Numbered from the stretch's first letter, positions 7,992 through 18,255 are shown. The stretch: 64,000 bases of DNA from Cyclobacteriaceae bacterium (GCA_016787755.1 JAEUUA010000023.1:24613-88612); one strand, 5' to 3'. The notes: a model not told the origin generated them from the letters alone. Made by a program: numbers and translations.

Positions 7992-9224
7992 ATGATTAGA
8001 CCCGATCCCTATGCAGCCATGCGCATTCGCGATTTCAGGTTGTTTATCATCTCGCGACTATTTATCACGCTTGCCATTCAAATACAAGGTGTTATTGTGG
8101 GTTGGCAGATTTATGAACTTACCAAAGATCCTTTGTCGCTTGGCTTAATCGGTTTAGCCGAAGCAATCCCCGCTATTACTGTTTCACTTTACGCGGGCCA
8201 TCTCGCTGATACCATCGAACGGAAGAAAATTATTTTAGTGTGCGTTCTTATTCTTGCTTTCTGTTCAATATCCTTGCTCTACTTTACCACTTCGTTAGGC
8301 AACTTCTTATTGCAAAACACAGCGTTCCCTATTTTTGTGGTAATCTTTGTGAGTGGTATTGCACGCGGGTTTCTCTCGCCTGCAAATTTCTCATTCATGC
8401 CTCAACTCATCAATCGATCTCTCTTTCAAAATGCAATTACCTGGAACAGCACCACCTGGGAAACTGCAGCGGTAGGAGGACCCATGATTGGCGGACTGGT
8501 GTATGGCTTCTTTGGCATTACAGCAGCCTACACCGTAGATGCTGTATTGGTTATCGCTGCGTTAGCTTGTTATTTCTACATCCCTACGCGGCCGCTACCT
8601 CCCATCTCAGAAGAGCAAGGCATGATTGAAAAAATCAGATCAGGTATTAAGTTCGTGTTTAAGAATCAAATTATTCTAAGTGCCATTACGCTAGACATGT
8701 TTGCCGTGTTGTTTGGAGGTGCCGTAGCGCTCTTACCTATCTTTGCCGATGAAATTCTTCATACCAATCAAATCGGTCTTGGGTTTCTGCGTTCGGCCCC
8801 GGCTATCGGAGCGTTGGCGATGGCTGTTTATATTACGCACCATCCCATCAAAAAAAATATTGGTAAAGTGTTGTTGTGGTGCATTGCCGGGTTTGGTTTC
8901 TGCATGATAGGATTTAGTTTGTCCACCAGTTTCTGGCTTTCACTGAGTTTATTAATAGTAAGCGGAATGTTTGATTGTATTAGCGTGATTGTGCGGGGCA
9001 CATTAATTCATACACTCACCCCCGAAAACATGAAAGGCCGGGTCTCAGCCGTCAATAGCATTTTTGTTGGCTCCTCCAATGAAATAGGAATGCTGGAATC
9101 AGGCGTGGCTGCGAAGTTGATGGGCGTAGTACCATCTGTAATTTTTGGTGGCTGTATGACTATTGCCGTTGTTGCTACCACTGCCTGGAAGGCAACTAAG
9201 TTGAGGTTGTTGGATCGGGTTTAA
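7992..9224 (+). CDS. MFS transporter, EntS-like efflux family
   Basis: A 410-residue inner-membrane protein with about 12 hydrophobic segments. The first loop carries the MFS motif in the form GHLADTIERKKII. The opening (YAAMRIRDFRLFIISRLF, VGWQIYELTKDPLSLGLIGLAE) matches the MFS_3 / enterobactin-exporter EntS group, so proton-driven efflux of a small molecule is likely. The substrate is unknown, and no siderophore genes lie nearby to argue for a siderophore. It starts just downstream of a palindromic intergenic element. Confidence 0.83.
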   Translation: MIRPDPYAAMRIRDFRLFIISRLFITLAIQIQGVIVGWQIYELTKDPLSLGLIGLAEAIPAITVSLYAGHLADTIERKKIILVCVLILAFCSISLLYFTTSLGNFLLQNTAFPIFVVIFVSGIARGFLSPANFSFMPQLINRSLFQNAITWNSTTWETAAVGGPMIGGLVYGFFGITAAYTVDAVLVIAALACYFYIPTRPLPPISEEQGMIEKIRSGIKFVFKNQIILSAITLDMFAVLFGGAVALLPIFADEILHTNQIGLGFLRSAPAIGALAMAVYITHHPIKKNIGKVLLWCIAGFGFCMIGFSLSTSFWLSLSLLIVSGMFDCISVIVRGTLIHTLTPENMKGRVSAVNSIFVGSSNEIGMLESGVAAKLMGVVPSVIFGGCMTIAVVATTAWKATKLRLLDRV

Positions 9225-9324
9225 CCGCTCTATCTAAAATTAGATAATAAAAAGAGTAGAACAGGCCAGACTCCAAAATATAGCATAGCGGCTTTAAAAA
9301 CAAGGTGTGCATAAAAACGGAATG

Positions 9325-10059
9325 TTAATTTAAGTTTTCCATCACTCTCCTGTCCCAAAGCGGAACGTTCACACCTTTTATTAACAACCAAAGGCAAAAC
9401 GAGAGTTCAGCAACAAAACAAGGCACCATGATATACGGGAATAAGGTAGAAGCAAAATTTGGAGCGATTAGCAACGAAAAACTATTTACAAGGTAAAACA
9501 CACCCGCTACTTGCATCAGTACTCCAATTGCCTTGGGCCAGAAACCGGATTTAATAATTAAACGTCCTTCAATCAAACATACAAATCCAAAAAATATAAG
9601 TCCAATACCAAAGCCATAGTCATGCAACCTGATGGAAAGATAGGATAAGGTCTGAAGTTGTTTGGGGTCAAATGCGGTTAAGTATTCCGCATCTCCTAAA
9701 AAAAATAATGCTAACACAAGATTTAACTTGTTGGCAACTAACACGGCTGTTTGAATAAGATTAAAGAGCAAATTAAGTAAAGCAAGATTCTTATTGACAG
9801 GTTTTAACAATACATAAAAAATAAACATTAATGGTAGATCGCACACCTGCATAATTAAATCGACCGAAATGCCAATACGCCAAAGTAATTGCGATCCTAA
9901 GATATTATTGGCAGTTGCTGCTGCGTCACCTGATACAATGAGACTGTTTCTCACAAACATTTCTCCAAACAAACCCGCGACTATTATGATGAGATACAAG
10001 ACTCCGCCAGTACGAGCGTATGTATTTGGCGAAAATTGAGAGGTTCTTAGGTTAGTCAT
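9325..10059 (-). CDS. DUF4386 family membrane protein
   Basis: A 244-residue protein with about six membrane helices. It begins with the family's usual ARTGGVLYLIIIVAGLFGEM and contains SQLLWRIGISVDLIMQVCDLPLMF and LHDYGFGIGLIFFG. DUF4386 proteins are polytopic and have no known function. The gene stands alone on the minus strand between two plus-strand genes. Confidence 0.8.
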   Translation of the reverse strand: MTNLRTSQFSPNTYARTGGVLYLIIIVAGLFGEMFVRNSLIVSGDAAATANNILGSQLLWRIGISVDLIMQVCDLPLMFIFYVLLKPVNKNLALLNLLFNLIQTAVLVANKLNLVLALFFLGDAEYLTAFDPKQLQTLSYLSIRLHDYGFGIGLIFFGFVCLIEGRLIIKSGFWPKAIGVLMQVAGVFYLVNSFSLLIAPNFASTLFPYIMVPCFVAELSFCLWLLIKGVNVPLWDRRVMENLN

Positions 10060-10283
10060 TCTCGTGTGAATTTATATCCATGACGAATTTGAGATGTACT
10101 TGTTACACGTAAAGTTCGCTAGAATTGTAATTATCATTAATAAATAGCGGAGTTGGTGATGTAGATTGTTTAATAACCTTTAGTGGCCATATAAACCTTA
10201 TACTGTTGCGATTATTGGGATAAATGAAACTAAGTTGAAGGTGCCGAATAAACTGAGAAAAGTTTTCTAAGCAGTAACCAAAT

Positions 10284-10865
10284 CTAAATACGATATCCTA
10301 CTGAGAAAAATACCTTCAACTTAATTTTTGGTAAAAAATTAATGGGATCTATGGCCTCCGCATTTTTAAGAAGTTCAAAGTGCAAATGATTTTTGGTGGA
10401 TAAACCCGTATGACCTACCTGTCCAATTACCTGTCCCTTCTTTACTTTGTCTCCTTCTTTTACATCCATCCGCTTCAGGTGTGAATAGGAAGTTGAGTAC
10501 AGACCATCATGTTGAACTACAATAATGTTTCCCCAAGCATCAGCCATCTTTGCTTTTATCACCAGGCCCTCTTCAGAAGCAACTACAGGTATGCCTTCTT
10601 CCGCAGCCAAATCAATTCCTGTATGCAATCTCATAACATTCAAAACAGGATGTAGCCTTTCGCCATACCCACTCTCTAACAGGAAATTATTTTTATCAAT
10701 AGGCATCCCTAATGCTATTGGCTCTTGAACGAAGTCCTGCTCACCATGTTCAATTACTTGGAAATCTTTTCGTGACGAAAAAGCCATAAGAAGGCAAATG
10801 ATAATGGGCAAAACAAGTAGGTACGCTGTCGATCGATAGACGGAGGTTTTTGTTTTAGTTAACAT
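10284..10865 (-). CDS. M23-family peptidoglycan endopeptidase
   Basis: A membrane-anchored or exported lysostaphin-like peptidase of about 193 residues. The zinc site is complete: HTGIDLAA (first His and Asp) and HLHFELL (last His pair), with YSTSYSHL between. The family cuts peptide cross-links in peptidoglycan. An N-terminal hydrophobic segment (TAYLLVLPIIICLLMAFS) is a signal or anchor. The start is placed at the ATG at 10865 (MLTKTKTSVYRS); a TTG 18 codons upstream would put non-signal-like residues in front. It is a single gene with no evident operon partner. Confidence 0.82.
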   Translation of the reverse strand: MLTKTKTSVYRSTAYLLVLPIIICLLMAFSSRKDFQVIEHGEQDFVQEPIALGMPIDKNNFLLESGYGERLHPVLNVMRLHTGIDLAAEEGIPVVASEEGLVIKAKMADAWGNIIVVQHDGLYSTSYSHLKRMDVKEGDKVKKGQVIGQVGHTGLSTKNHLHFELLKNAEAIDPINFLPKIKLKVFFSVGYRI

Positions 10866-11095
10866 ATTGATTCGGTTTAAAGGAATAAAATAACGTATAA
10901 CTATTTGTATGTCATACAATTATTAAAATTACCTCGGTGACCCATAAAACGATGAAGCCTAATAATTATGCGGCAACCCGGATAAATCCTCAAACTAGCC
11001 GCTCAACCAAACCCTTAGCCACACTTTGATAAGGGCTATGAATTCAGAATTAAAAATTCTACATTCAAACTCATTGTCTATAACCCCAAGTATCA

Positions 11096-12385
11096 ATGAC
11101 AACCCGTAGATCCTTCTTCAAAAAAACCGCCAGTGCCGCTGGTGCGCTTTCCTTGGCTCCTCTCGTAAGTCAGGCCATTTCGGAAGATATTTCAGATGCC
11201 TTGCTCTCATTGAATAAACTTTCTCCACTGGCAGCCGCAACCGATGAAGAATTGTGGGCGCGCTTGGCACAGGCCTATACGGTGAGTCCGAATATTCTTA
11301 ATCTAAACAATGGGGGTGTAAGCCCACAGCCTAAAGTAGTGCAGGATGCCGTGGATCGGTATTATCATTTAAGCAACGAAGGTCCCTCCTATTACATGTG
11401 GCAAATTCTGGATAAAGGTCGTGAGCCGTTGCGTAAAAAATTAGCCGACCTGGCCGGTGTAAGTCATGAAGAGCTTGCTATTAATCGCAACACGACCGAG
11501 GCTCTGGGCACGTTTACCTGGGGCATCGATATGAAGCGGGGCGATGAAATTGTAATGGCCAAGCAGGATTATCCGAACATGATCCACGCGTGGAAACAAC
11601 GGGAACTGCGGGAAGGAGTAAAAATAAATTGGATCAATCTCTCACTGCCGATTGAGAATGATGAAACCGTTATTAAGGCTTATGTAGATGCTACTACTTC
11701 CAAAACAAAAATCTGGCATATCACCCATTTACTTACGTGGACGGGTCAGATTCTACCGGCTGCAAAATTATGTGCCGAAGCGCGTAAGCGCGGTATCATC
11801 AGTATTGTCGATGCTGCTCATTCGTTTGCCCATGTTGATTATAAAATTTCCGATCTGGGGTGTGATTATTTTGGAACTAGTTTGCATAAATGGCTGTGCG
11901 CTCCGTTTGGCACGGGATTGATGTACATCAACAAGCCTCTTATTGAAAAAACATGGCCCATCTTTCCAAATGATAAACCGTTAAGTCCGGATATCCGAAA
12001 GTTCGAATCATTAGGCACACGATCTTTTGCTCCTGAGCAAGCCATTGGTCAGGCCATTGATTTTCATAATGCCATTGGTGGCAAACGAAAACAAGAGCGA
12101 TTGCATTATTTAAAAAAATATTGGTGCGATGCCCTCACAAAAAACCCACGGATCAAACTTCATATTTCACTTAAGCCGGAATATTCATGCGGCCTTGGCA
12201 CATTTAGTATGGATGGAATGGATGTAGCCGACATCGCTACAAAATTAATTTCCGACCATGGTATTCACACGGTTTCCATTAAGTGGGAAAATGTAAACGC
12301 TGTGCGTATCGGTCCGAATGTGTATACCACTACCAAAGACCTGGATCGGTTTATTGATGCCATGGGTAAAATTGCTGCTTCGTAA
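11096..12385 (+). CDS. class V aminotransferase, Tat-exported
   Basis: A 429-residue PLP enzyme of the class V aminotransferase fold, nearest in look to isopenicillin-N-epimerase-like proteins. The PLP lysine lies in TSLHKWLCAPFGTG and the Asp that holds the pyridine nitrogen in IVDAAHSFAHVD. It begins MTTRRSFFKKTASAAGALSLAP, a clear Tat signal, so the enzyme should be exported already folded around PLP. Its substrate is unknown; cysteine desulfurase, epimerase and lyase activities all occur in this family. A penicillin-acylase-family gene follows on the same strand after a hairpin. Confidence 0.85.
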   Translation: MTTRRSFFKKTASAAGALSLAPLVSQAISEDISDALLSLNKLSPLAAATDEELWARLAQAYTVSPNILNLNNGGVSPQPKVVQDAVDRYYHLSNEGPSYYMWQILDKGREPLRKKLADLAGVSHEELAINRNTTEALGTFTWGIDMKRGDEIVMAKQDYPNMIHAWKQRELREGVKINWINLSLPIENDETVIKAYVDATTSKTKIWHITHLLTWTGQILPAAKLCAEARKRGIISIVDAAHSFAHVDYKISDLGCDYFGTSLHKWLCAPFGTGLMYINKPLIEKTWPIFPNDKPLSPDIRKFESLGTRSFAPEQAIGQAIDFHNAIGGKRKQERLHYLKKYWCDALTKNPRIKLHISLKPEYSCGLGTFSMDGMDVADIATKLISDHGIHTVSIKWENVNAVRIGPNVYTTTKDLDRFIDAMGKIAAS

Positions 12386-12396
12386 AGTTAGCCTTA

Positions 12397-12430
12397 AGTC
12401 GTCAAGACCACTTTGAATGGTCAGACGACT
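12397..12430 (+). terminator. strong hairpin after the aminotransferase gene
   Basis: AGTCGTC (12397-12403) pairs with GACGACT (12424-12430), and inside it GACCA pairs with TGGTC around a 7-base loop. No T-run follows, so it may protect the 3' end of the message or act with Rho rather than as a classical intrinsic terminator. Confidence 0.5.
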
Positions 12431-12501
12431 AACATTCCACTCATCAATTTCTTATTTTAATTAAAAGGATGATGATGTAGTTTAGGGATCAACCCTGAGC
12501 T

Positions 12502-14895
12502 ATGAAAAATCTAATCCCATTTGCGTTCGCACTGCTAATAGGCTGCACACCATCATCCGAATTAAAAAATGAACTTACGGTTGTTGGTTTAGAAAAGGCC
12601 GTTGAAATTATTCGCGATGAATATGGTGTCAATCACATCTATGCGCAAAATGAACACGATCTTTTTTTTGCACAAGGCTACAGTGCCGCAAAAGACAGAC
12701 TCTTTCAATTTGAATTGTGGCGCAGACAAGCCAGTGGAACCGTGTCTGAAATTTTAGGCGAACGTGAATTAAAAAGAGATGTTGGGGTTCGGTTGTTTAA
12801 ATATCGGGGCGACTTAGAAAAAGAATTCAATCATTATCATCCACATGGCGTTGCTATCATCACTGCGTTTACCGAAGGCATCAATGCGTATGTTGCCGAA
12901 ACAGAAAAAGATCCTTCTTTATTAACCCTGGAGTTTCAATTGCTTGGAATAAAGGCCGGCCGCTGGACTCCGGAGTTGGTGGTCTCTCGTCATCAGGGTT
13001 TATTAGGAAATTTGCCAAGTGAGCTTACCACCGGACGAGCTGTTGCCTTATTAGGTGCTGACCAAGTAAAAAAGATAAGAGTGTTTGAGCCTGGTGAACC
13101 TACTATCGCACTCGATTCTGTAATTGATCCTGAAGGTTTATTGGAAGATATTGTTGGGCCTTATGAAGCATTCCGCGAACCGCTTTCATTTCAGCCGGAA
13201 GACTTAGCGGCTTATTCAAATCCTGATGAAGCAGATTATGAAAGATTGAAATTACAAGATCAATTGGCGTATCAAGAAATCACTTCTCAAGAGCACCGAT
13301 CGATTGGTAGCAACAACTGGATTGTAAGCGGATCAAAATCAGAAAGTGGTTTTCCGATGTTAGCAAATGATCCGCATCGCTCGCTGGCCATTCCATCGTT
13401 GCGCTACATGGTCCATCTAAATGCACCGGGGTGGAACGTAGTGGGTGGTGGTGAGCCTACCATTCCTGGTGTTTCCATCGGCCACAATGAATTTGGAGCA
13501 TGGGGTCTCACCGTATTTGGAGTGGATGGAGAAGATATTATGGTCTATGATTTAAATCCAAAGAATCTAAATCAATACAAATATAAGGAAGGCTGGGAGG
13601 AAATGACTTCTATTAAAGATACAATTCATGTAAAAGGAGCAGATGATGTTTTTGTGGAACATAAATATACTCGCCATGGACCAGTAACTTTTGTAGATAC
13701 GAAAAGAAATAAGGCATATGCCGTACGTTGCGGATGGATGGAGCCGGGAGGCGCACCCTACATGGCGAGTTTGCGGATGAATGGTGCTAAAACATGGGAA
13801 GAATTTAGCGAGGCGTGTTCCTTTAGTCACCTGCCCGGAGAAAATATGATTTGGGCCGATAAGGCAGGGAACATTGGTTGGCAGGCCGTGGGTATTTCTC
13901 CGATCAGAAAAAATTGGGATGGGCTGGTGCCTGTACCGGGGGATGGTCGCTATGAATGGGATGGATTTCTTCCCATCAAGGAATTACCAAACACCTTTAA
14001 TCCTGAAAAAGGATTTTGGGTCACGGCTAACGAGAGTTTAGTTCCTAAAAAATATCCCTACAGAAATGCAGTGGGGTGGGAATGGGCAGATAGCAGTCGT
14101 TCAAATCGAATCAATGAAGTACTTGCCAGTCGTGAAAAACATTCGCAGGAAGACATGAGAAAGTTGCAGGTCGATTATACTTCGTTACCAGCGCGGCAAC
14201 TTATACCCTATTTAAATTCTATAAAGTCAACCAATGCGGAAGTTGAAAAAATGAAGCAACTATTATTAACTTGGGATTTTGTGATGGACAAGAATTCAAT
14301 ATCCGCCACGATCTATTCAGCCTGGGAGCGAAAAATTCTTGAACGTGCTCATTCACTTTTTGTTCCTGAAAAAGCTCGAGGTCTTATAAAATCTATTTCG
14401 TTGAAACGGGCATTACAATGGATAAAAGCTGATGAGCCCGAATTAAAAGGACGCAATCAATTTTTATTGAGTTGCTTGAAAGCTGGTATAGAACATCTTC
14501 ATGAAAAATTAGGCGATGATGAAACCAAGTGGCAATATGGACAGCCCGCCTATCATCACGTACTTATAAAACATCCACTTAGCAATGCAGCAAATGATTC
14601 TATCCGATCCATTTTAGAATGTGGTCCGGTAGCGCGTGGGGGCTCAGGCTCAACACCCGGAGTAACCGGTAATGGTGATAATCAAAGTCATGGTGCCACG
14701 TTTAGAATGATTGCCGATGCTTCGGATTGGGACAAAACATTGTTTACCAATTCACCCGGACAGAGTGGCGATCCTGAAAGTAGTTTCTACAAAAATCTTT
14801 TTGAATTATGGGCAAGTGATCAACATTTTCCCGTTTACTTCAGCAAAGAAAAAGTAAATCAATCCGCTAAAGAGAAAATTATCCTAACCCCTTAA
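12502..14895 (+). CDS. penicillin acylase family N-terminal-nucleophile hydrolase, lipoprotein
   Basis: A 797-residue precursor of the penicillin G acylase / acyl-homoserine-lactone acylase family, which hydrolyses amide bonds of acylated amines. The signal MKNLIPFAFALLIGC ends in a lipobox. An alpha-chain region begins IIRDEYGVNHIYAQNEHDLFFAQGY. The self-cleavage site is IGSNNW, with the nucleophile at Ser270, followed by NDPHRSLAIPS and the GVSIGHNEFGAWGLT stretch of the family. The substrate could be an antibiotic, signal lactone or peptide. Its stop codon overlaps that of the convergent VTT-protein gene (14892-14895, TTAA). Confidence 0.87.
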   Translation: MKNLIPFAFALLIGCTPSSELKNELTVVGLEKAVEIIRDEYGVNHIYAQNEHDLFFAQGYSAAKDRLFQFELWRRQASGTVSEILGERELKRDVGVRLFKYRGDLEKEFNHYHPHGVAIITAFTEGINAYVAETEKDPSLLTLEFQLLGIKAGRWTPELVVSRHQGLLGNLPSELTTGRAVALLGADQVKKIRVFEPGEPTIALDSVIDPEGLLEDIVGPYEAFREPLSFQPEDLAAYSNPDEADYERLKLQDQLAYQEITSQEHRSIGSNNWIVSGSKSESGFPMLANDPHRSLAIPSLRYMVHLNAPGWNVVGGGEPTIPGVSIGHNEFGAWGLTVFGVDGEDIMVYDLNPKNLNQYKYKEGWEEMTSIKDTIHVKGADDVFVEHKYTRHGPVTFVDTKRNKAYAVRCGWMEPGGAPYMASLRMNGAKTWEEFSEACSFSHLPGENMIWADKAGNIGWQAVGISPIRKNWDGLVPVPGDGRYEWDGFLPIKELPNTFNPEKGFWVTANESLVPKKYPYRNAVGWEWADSSRSNRINEVLASREKHSQEDMRKLQVDYTSLPARQLIPYLNSIKSTNAEVEKMKQLLLTWDFVMDKNSISATIYSAWERKILERAHSLFVPEKARGLIKSISLKRALQWIKADEPELKGRNQFLLSCLKAGIEHLHEKLGDDETKWQYGQPAYHHVLIKHPLSNAANDSIRSILECGPVARGGSGSTPGVTGNGDNQSHGATFRMIADASDWDKTLFTNSPGQSGDPESSFYKNLFELWASDQHFPVYFSKEKVNQSAKEKIILTP

Positions 14896-15482
14896 CTAAA
14901 CCAATTCGAGCCATTCCACAACATCCAACCATAAACAGCAAAGCGCAACACGCGCGATATGCAGATCAATAAAAAATATTTTAATCGCATGTTTACCGAA
15001 CCCGCAAGCATACACGTTGCTGAGAATGGTAATGGTGTTACTGCGCCTACAAAAACTAAATAGCCTCCAAATTTCTTTAAGTTCTTCTCATATTGTTTAA
15101 GATACTTTTCACGAATTCGTTTTTGATAGAAAGGGGTCTTCGAGAAATTCTTCCCAATGAAATAGCCTAATACGCCAGCACCATATGATATGGCAGTAAG
15201 TATTGAGAGATTGATGACAAATCCTGAAACATCTATTTTATCAAGAATCCAGATCATCATAAAAAGCTCGGGAGGTATTATACCAAAAACAATTTCAGAG
15301 AGGGTGTAGATGCTATATAGAATTCCCGGATTCGCCCGAATTTCTTCAATATGGGTCTGAAAATTATCCTGAATGTATTCCTCCAGATAATAGAAGGCAA
15401 CAATGATGACAAAAAAGAATATAAGTCCTCTTATGAGATTACGAAATAAAAACCCAGAACGTGTTTCTTCTTGCTCCTCCAT
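14892..15482 (-). CDS. VTT-domain (DedA-like) membrane protein
   Basis: A 196-residue protein with several membrane helices. IIPPELFMMIWIL and the later FVGAVTPLPFSATCMLAGS correspond to the two re-entrant regions of the DedA/VTT family, whose members flip or move lipid carriers; a specific role here is unknown. It starts 3 bases after the upstream acetyltransferase-like gene ends, so both are probably cotranscribed. Its stop overlaps the penicillin acylase stop. Confidence 0.75.
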   Translation of the reverse strand: MEEQEETRSGFLFRNLIRGLIFFFVIIVAFYYLEEYIQDNFQTHIEEIRANPGILYSIYTLSEIVFGIIPPELFMMIWILDKIDVSGFVINLSILTAISYGAGVLGYFIGKNFSKTPFYQKRIREKYLKQYEKNLKKFGGYLVFVGAVTPLPFSATCMLAGSVNMRLKYFLLICISRVLRFAVYGWMLWNGSNWFS

Positions 15483-15485
15483 AAC

Positions 15486-16655
15486 TCAATTTATAATAGG
15501 CATTCGTTTGAAGGGCTTACTTTCATCAAATAATTTTCGGTAGGTGGCGTGTCGTTTAACAACGCGTGCATTGATTTGCTCAACTACCCGAATCATTTTA
15601 GGATTGAAATCCCCAATCCAATTCATTTCATAATCCGTATAAGCAAAGCCATGCGCCTGAGCCATTTTACGAAAGCTATCAATGATTGCACCATCTACGC
15701 CTTTGCCTTGATGCTCTGGCACTAAACCAAACAAAATCCCAAAAGCCTTTTTATTCGTTTTGCGAAAGGTGTGCCACACAAATTTTAATTTACCCAACCA
15801 ATTCATCTTACCATGTACATGCTTAAATATTTGGTTTACCTCAGGTAGCGATAAGAAAAATGCAATTGGTTCGTCTTTATAGTATCCGAACCAAAGCAAT
15901 TTCTCATCCATAATCGGCTTCATTTGCTTTACCAAGTGTTTAGCTTGTAGTGATGTTAGCTCAGGAATTTCGCCACGTTTTGCCCACGCCCGATTGTACA
16001 CCTTCAATATTTTATCGGGCAAGGTATTCCACTCCGATTTTTTCACGTACGTAAACCGGTAATCAGGATTCTTTTCAACTAGCATGGCCTTCTCATATAA
16101 ACGATCGTCAAGCGCCCCTTGTATAGGCCTACCGAATGTAAGTTGATAGAAATAAACCTGAAATCCATACGCTTCAAAAAATTGTTGATAGTACGGAAAA
16201 TTATACGTGCACTGATAGTTTGGTTCGCGGTCATAGCCATCAATCAATAGCCCCCACCATCGATCCCGATTTCCAAAGTTAATAGGGCCATCCATGGCTT
16301 CCATACCACGTTCTTGTAGCCAGGTTTTACATTGGTCAAATAGTAAAAATGCAGCTTCCCTGTTTTCAACGCATTCGAAAAACCCCATGCCTCCGGTGGG
16401 CTGATCATTTCCTTTATTTACAATCTTTTGATTAATGAATGCCGCAACGCGCCCAATTGTTTCACCTGTTTCATTTTGTAACAACCACCGCGTGCATTCG
16501 CCATGATGAAATGTTTTATTTTTTTCTTTATCAAAAACTCCTTCTACGTCTGTGTCCAAAGGCCGAATCCAACTAGGTGAATACTTATACAGGCGAATCG
16601 GAAGTTGAAGAAACTCTTCCTTATCTTGAGTGGTAAGTACTTCTCTGATTCTCAT
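15486..16655 (-). CDS. GNAT-like acetyltransferase family protein
   Basis: A 389-residue soluble protein. The C-terminal half resembles a GNAT fold: DEPIAFFLSLPEVNQ as the central strand and GLVPEHQGKGVDGAII with the Q/RxxGxG/A acetyl-CoA loop. The N-terminal half (YSPSWIRPLDTDVEGVFD, DGPINFGNRDRWWGLL) is a pattern I associate with conserved Bacteroidota proteins of unknown substrate. It lies 15 bases downstream of the histidine kinase gene and directly before the VTT gene. Confidence 0.65.
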   Translation of the reverse strand: MRIREVLTTQDKEEFLQLPIRLYKYSPSWIRPLDTDVEGVFDKEKNKTFHHGECTRWLLQNETGETIGRVAAFINQKIVNKGNDQPTGGMGFFECVENREAAFLLFDQCKTWLQERGMEAMDGPINFGNRDRWWGLLIDGYDREPNYQCTYNFPYYQQFFEAYGFQVYFYQLTFGRPIQGALDDRLYEKAMLVEKNPDYRFTYVKKSEWNTLPDKILKVYNRAWAKRGEIPELTSLQAKHLVKQMKPIMDEKLLWFGYYKDEPIAFFLSLPEVNQIFKHVHGKMNWLGKLKFVWHTFRKTNKKAFGILFGLVPEHQGKGVDGAIIDSFRKMAQAHGFAYTDYEMNWIGDFNPKMIRVVEQINARVVKRHATYRKLFDESKPFKRMPIIN

Positions 16656-16670
16656 GAGGGACTGGAGACG

Positions 16671-18161
16671 TTAGATCTGATCAAACGATTGATTTGGTAA
16701 GGATATTTCAAATTGAGTTCCTGTTTTAGGTGAACTACTAACATTCACCTGGCCATTCAATTTTTCAATAGCATTCTTTACTATGTATAATCCAAGCCCC
16801 GACCCTTCTGATTGCTCACTTGCTCTATAAAACATTTCGAATATCTTACTCATATTTTCAGCACTTATCCCAATTCCATTATCCCAAAATGTGATGGAGG
16901 CGCGTTCGGGAGTAATTTTAACTAGAATAGAAACTTCACATGATACGTTGGTAAGCCTTCGATATTTAATTGCATTGGAGATAAGATTTCTAAAAATTTC
17001 ACCAATCCTCCACGGATCACTATAAAAACCACCGCCATGGATTTCAACATTTCGTTTAATCTTGTCGGCTCCTTGCATGTAGCTTAAATCCTTGAATGTT
17101 TTCTCAATGATTGCATTAAAATCAATCATACCCGACTTAACTTCCAGTTTAAGATTTTTAGAATGACTGAGTACATCACTGATAAAATGATCGAGTTGTC
17201 CCACTTTATCTCCAATAATTTTTAGGTACTCAATTGGATTGTCTTCATTCCCTGGCATTTTAGCCAGATTCACCAACCCCAGAACGGAAGAAAGAGGTGC
17301 CCGCAAATCATGCGAGACTTTGTAAACAAAATTATCCAATTCCGAATTTCTGATTTTAAGTTCTTCTTCCGTCTTTTTCTGTTCGGATATATCAACGTAC
17401 ACTCCAAAAATGCCAATGGCCTTAGCTCCCAGGTGAACGGGAACACCATATATAATTACCGGTATTAACTCATCATCCCTGCGTTGCCGTGTTGATTCAA
17501 TGCGAATTATTTGTTCGGATGAAATGAGTGAGTTCAAATCATTCCCCTCCGATTCCAGGGCTTGCGGTACAATAAACTCGTTCAGGCTATTGCCCTTTAG
17601 CTCAGTAATGGTATAACCGAAGAGCATTTCGAAGCCTCGGTTCACTTGCTCTACATTGCCTTGCCCGTCTAATAATACAATAGCCAATGGTGAACTATTA
17701 AAAAGTTCTGAAAAGAGTGTTTCCGATTTCCGATAGCGTAAATCGGATTCGCGTTGAGCGATTTCTAATTCCTTTCGTGCGCGTATATCACTAATTACCC
17801 CACTCCAGGCAATTCTTCCATCCACTAATTTTTGTGGTTCACATGAAGCTTCAATCCATTTAATTTCAGATTCAGAAATAAAAATTCTGCCTTCCCAATT
17901 TATAGGAGAAACTTCAGCAATTGCTTTTTCAACTAATTGTTCAAATGCTTCCCAATCCTCCCTATGAATAAATACTTTCAGAGGATACGATCCGCTAAGG
18001 ATAACTTCTCGTTTAACGCCCAGAATTTTTTCGCAGGCCGCACTGAGGTACGTAAAATCTCTTGAACCATCTGGATTAACAGTATATTCAAAAACAACAA
18101 CTGGTAAGTTGTCTATAATTTGCTGCATCTTAAGAGTCTGTGATCTCCTTTCTATTTCCAT
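16671..18161 (-). CDS. PAS-domain sensor histidine kinase
   Basis: A 496-residue kinase without evident membrane segments. Two PAS domains (about 10-130 and 145-270; the second has SPLAIVLLDGQGNVEQVNRGFE) are followed by the HisKA box VSHDLRAPLSS with the phospho-acceptor near His284. The ATP-binding domain then shows NAIKYR, DNGIGI and GSGLGLYIVKN. It should sense a cytoplasmic or diffusible signal. No response regulator is encoded beside it, so its partner lies elsewhere. Confidence 0.87.
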   Translation of the reverse strand: MEIERRSQTLKMQQIIDNLPVVVFEYTVNPDGSRDFTYLSAACEKILGVKREVILSGSYPLKVFIHREDWEAFEQLVEKAIAEVSPINWEGRIFISESEIKWIEASCEPQKLVDGRIAWSGVISDIRARKELEIAQRESDLRYRKSETLFSELFNSSPLAIVLLDGQGNVEQVNRGFEMLFGYTITELKGNSLNEFIVPQALESEGNDLNSLISSEQIIRIESTRQRRDDELIPVIIYGVPVHLGAKAIGIFGVYVDISEQKKTEEELKIRNSELDNFVYKVSHDLRAPLSSVLGLVNLAKMPGNEDNPIEYLKIIGDKVGQLDHFISDVLSHSKNLKLEVKSGMIDFNAIIEKTFKDLSYMQGADKIKRNVEIHGGGFYSDPWRIGEIFRNLISNAIKYRRLTNVSCEVSILVKITPERASITFWDNGIGISAENMSKIFEMFYRASEQSEGSGLGLYIVKNAIEKLNGQVNVSSSPKTGTQFEISLPNQSFDQI

Positions 18162-18255
18162 CTACAGGTAAAAGCGAAATGACAAGGTAAAGACTTTTTA
18201 TCAATTGATAACGTGTATTGTAAGAGTGAGGTAAGATTCTCTTACTAAAAATAAG

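Noticed and set aside
8240..8629. A 129-codon frame inside the MFS gene on the same strand
   Set aside because: It is a frame-shifted shadow of the transporter, which has a continuous family-like sequence.
11096..14895. Beta-lactam pathway suggested by epimerase-like and penicillin-acylase names
   Set aside because: Both names reflect large families; no synthetase or other beta-lactam gene is present.
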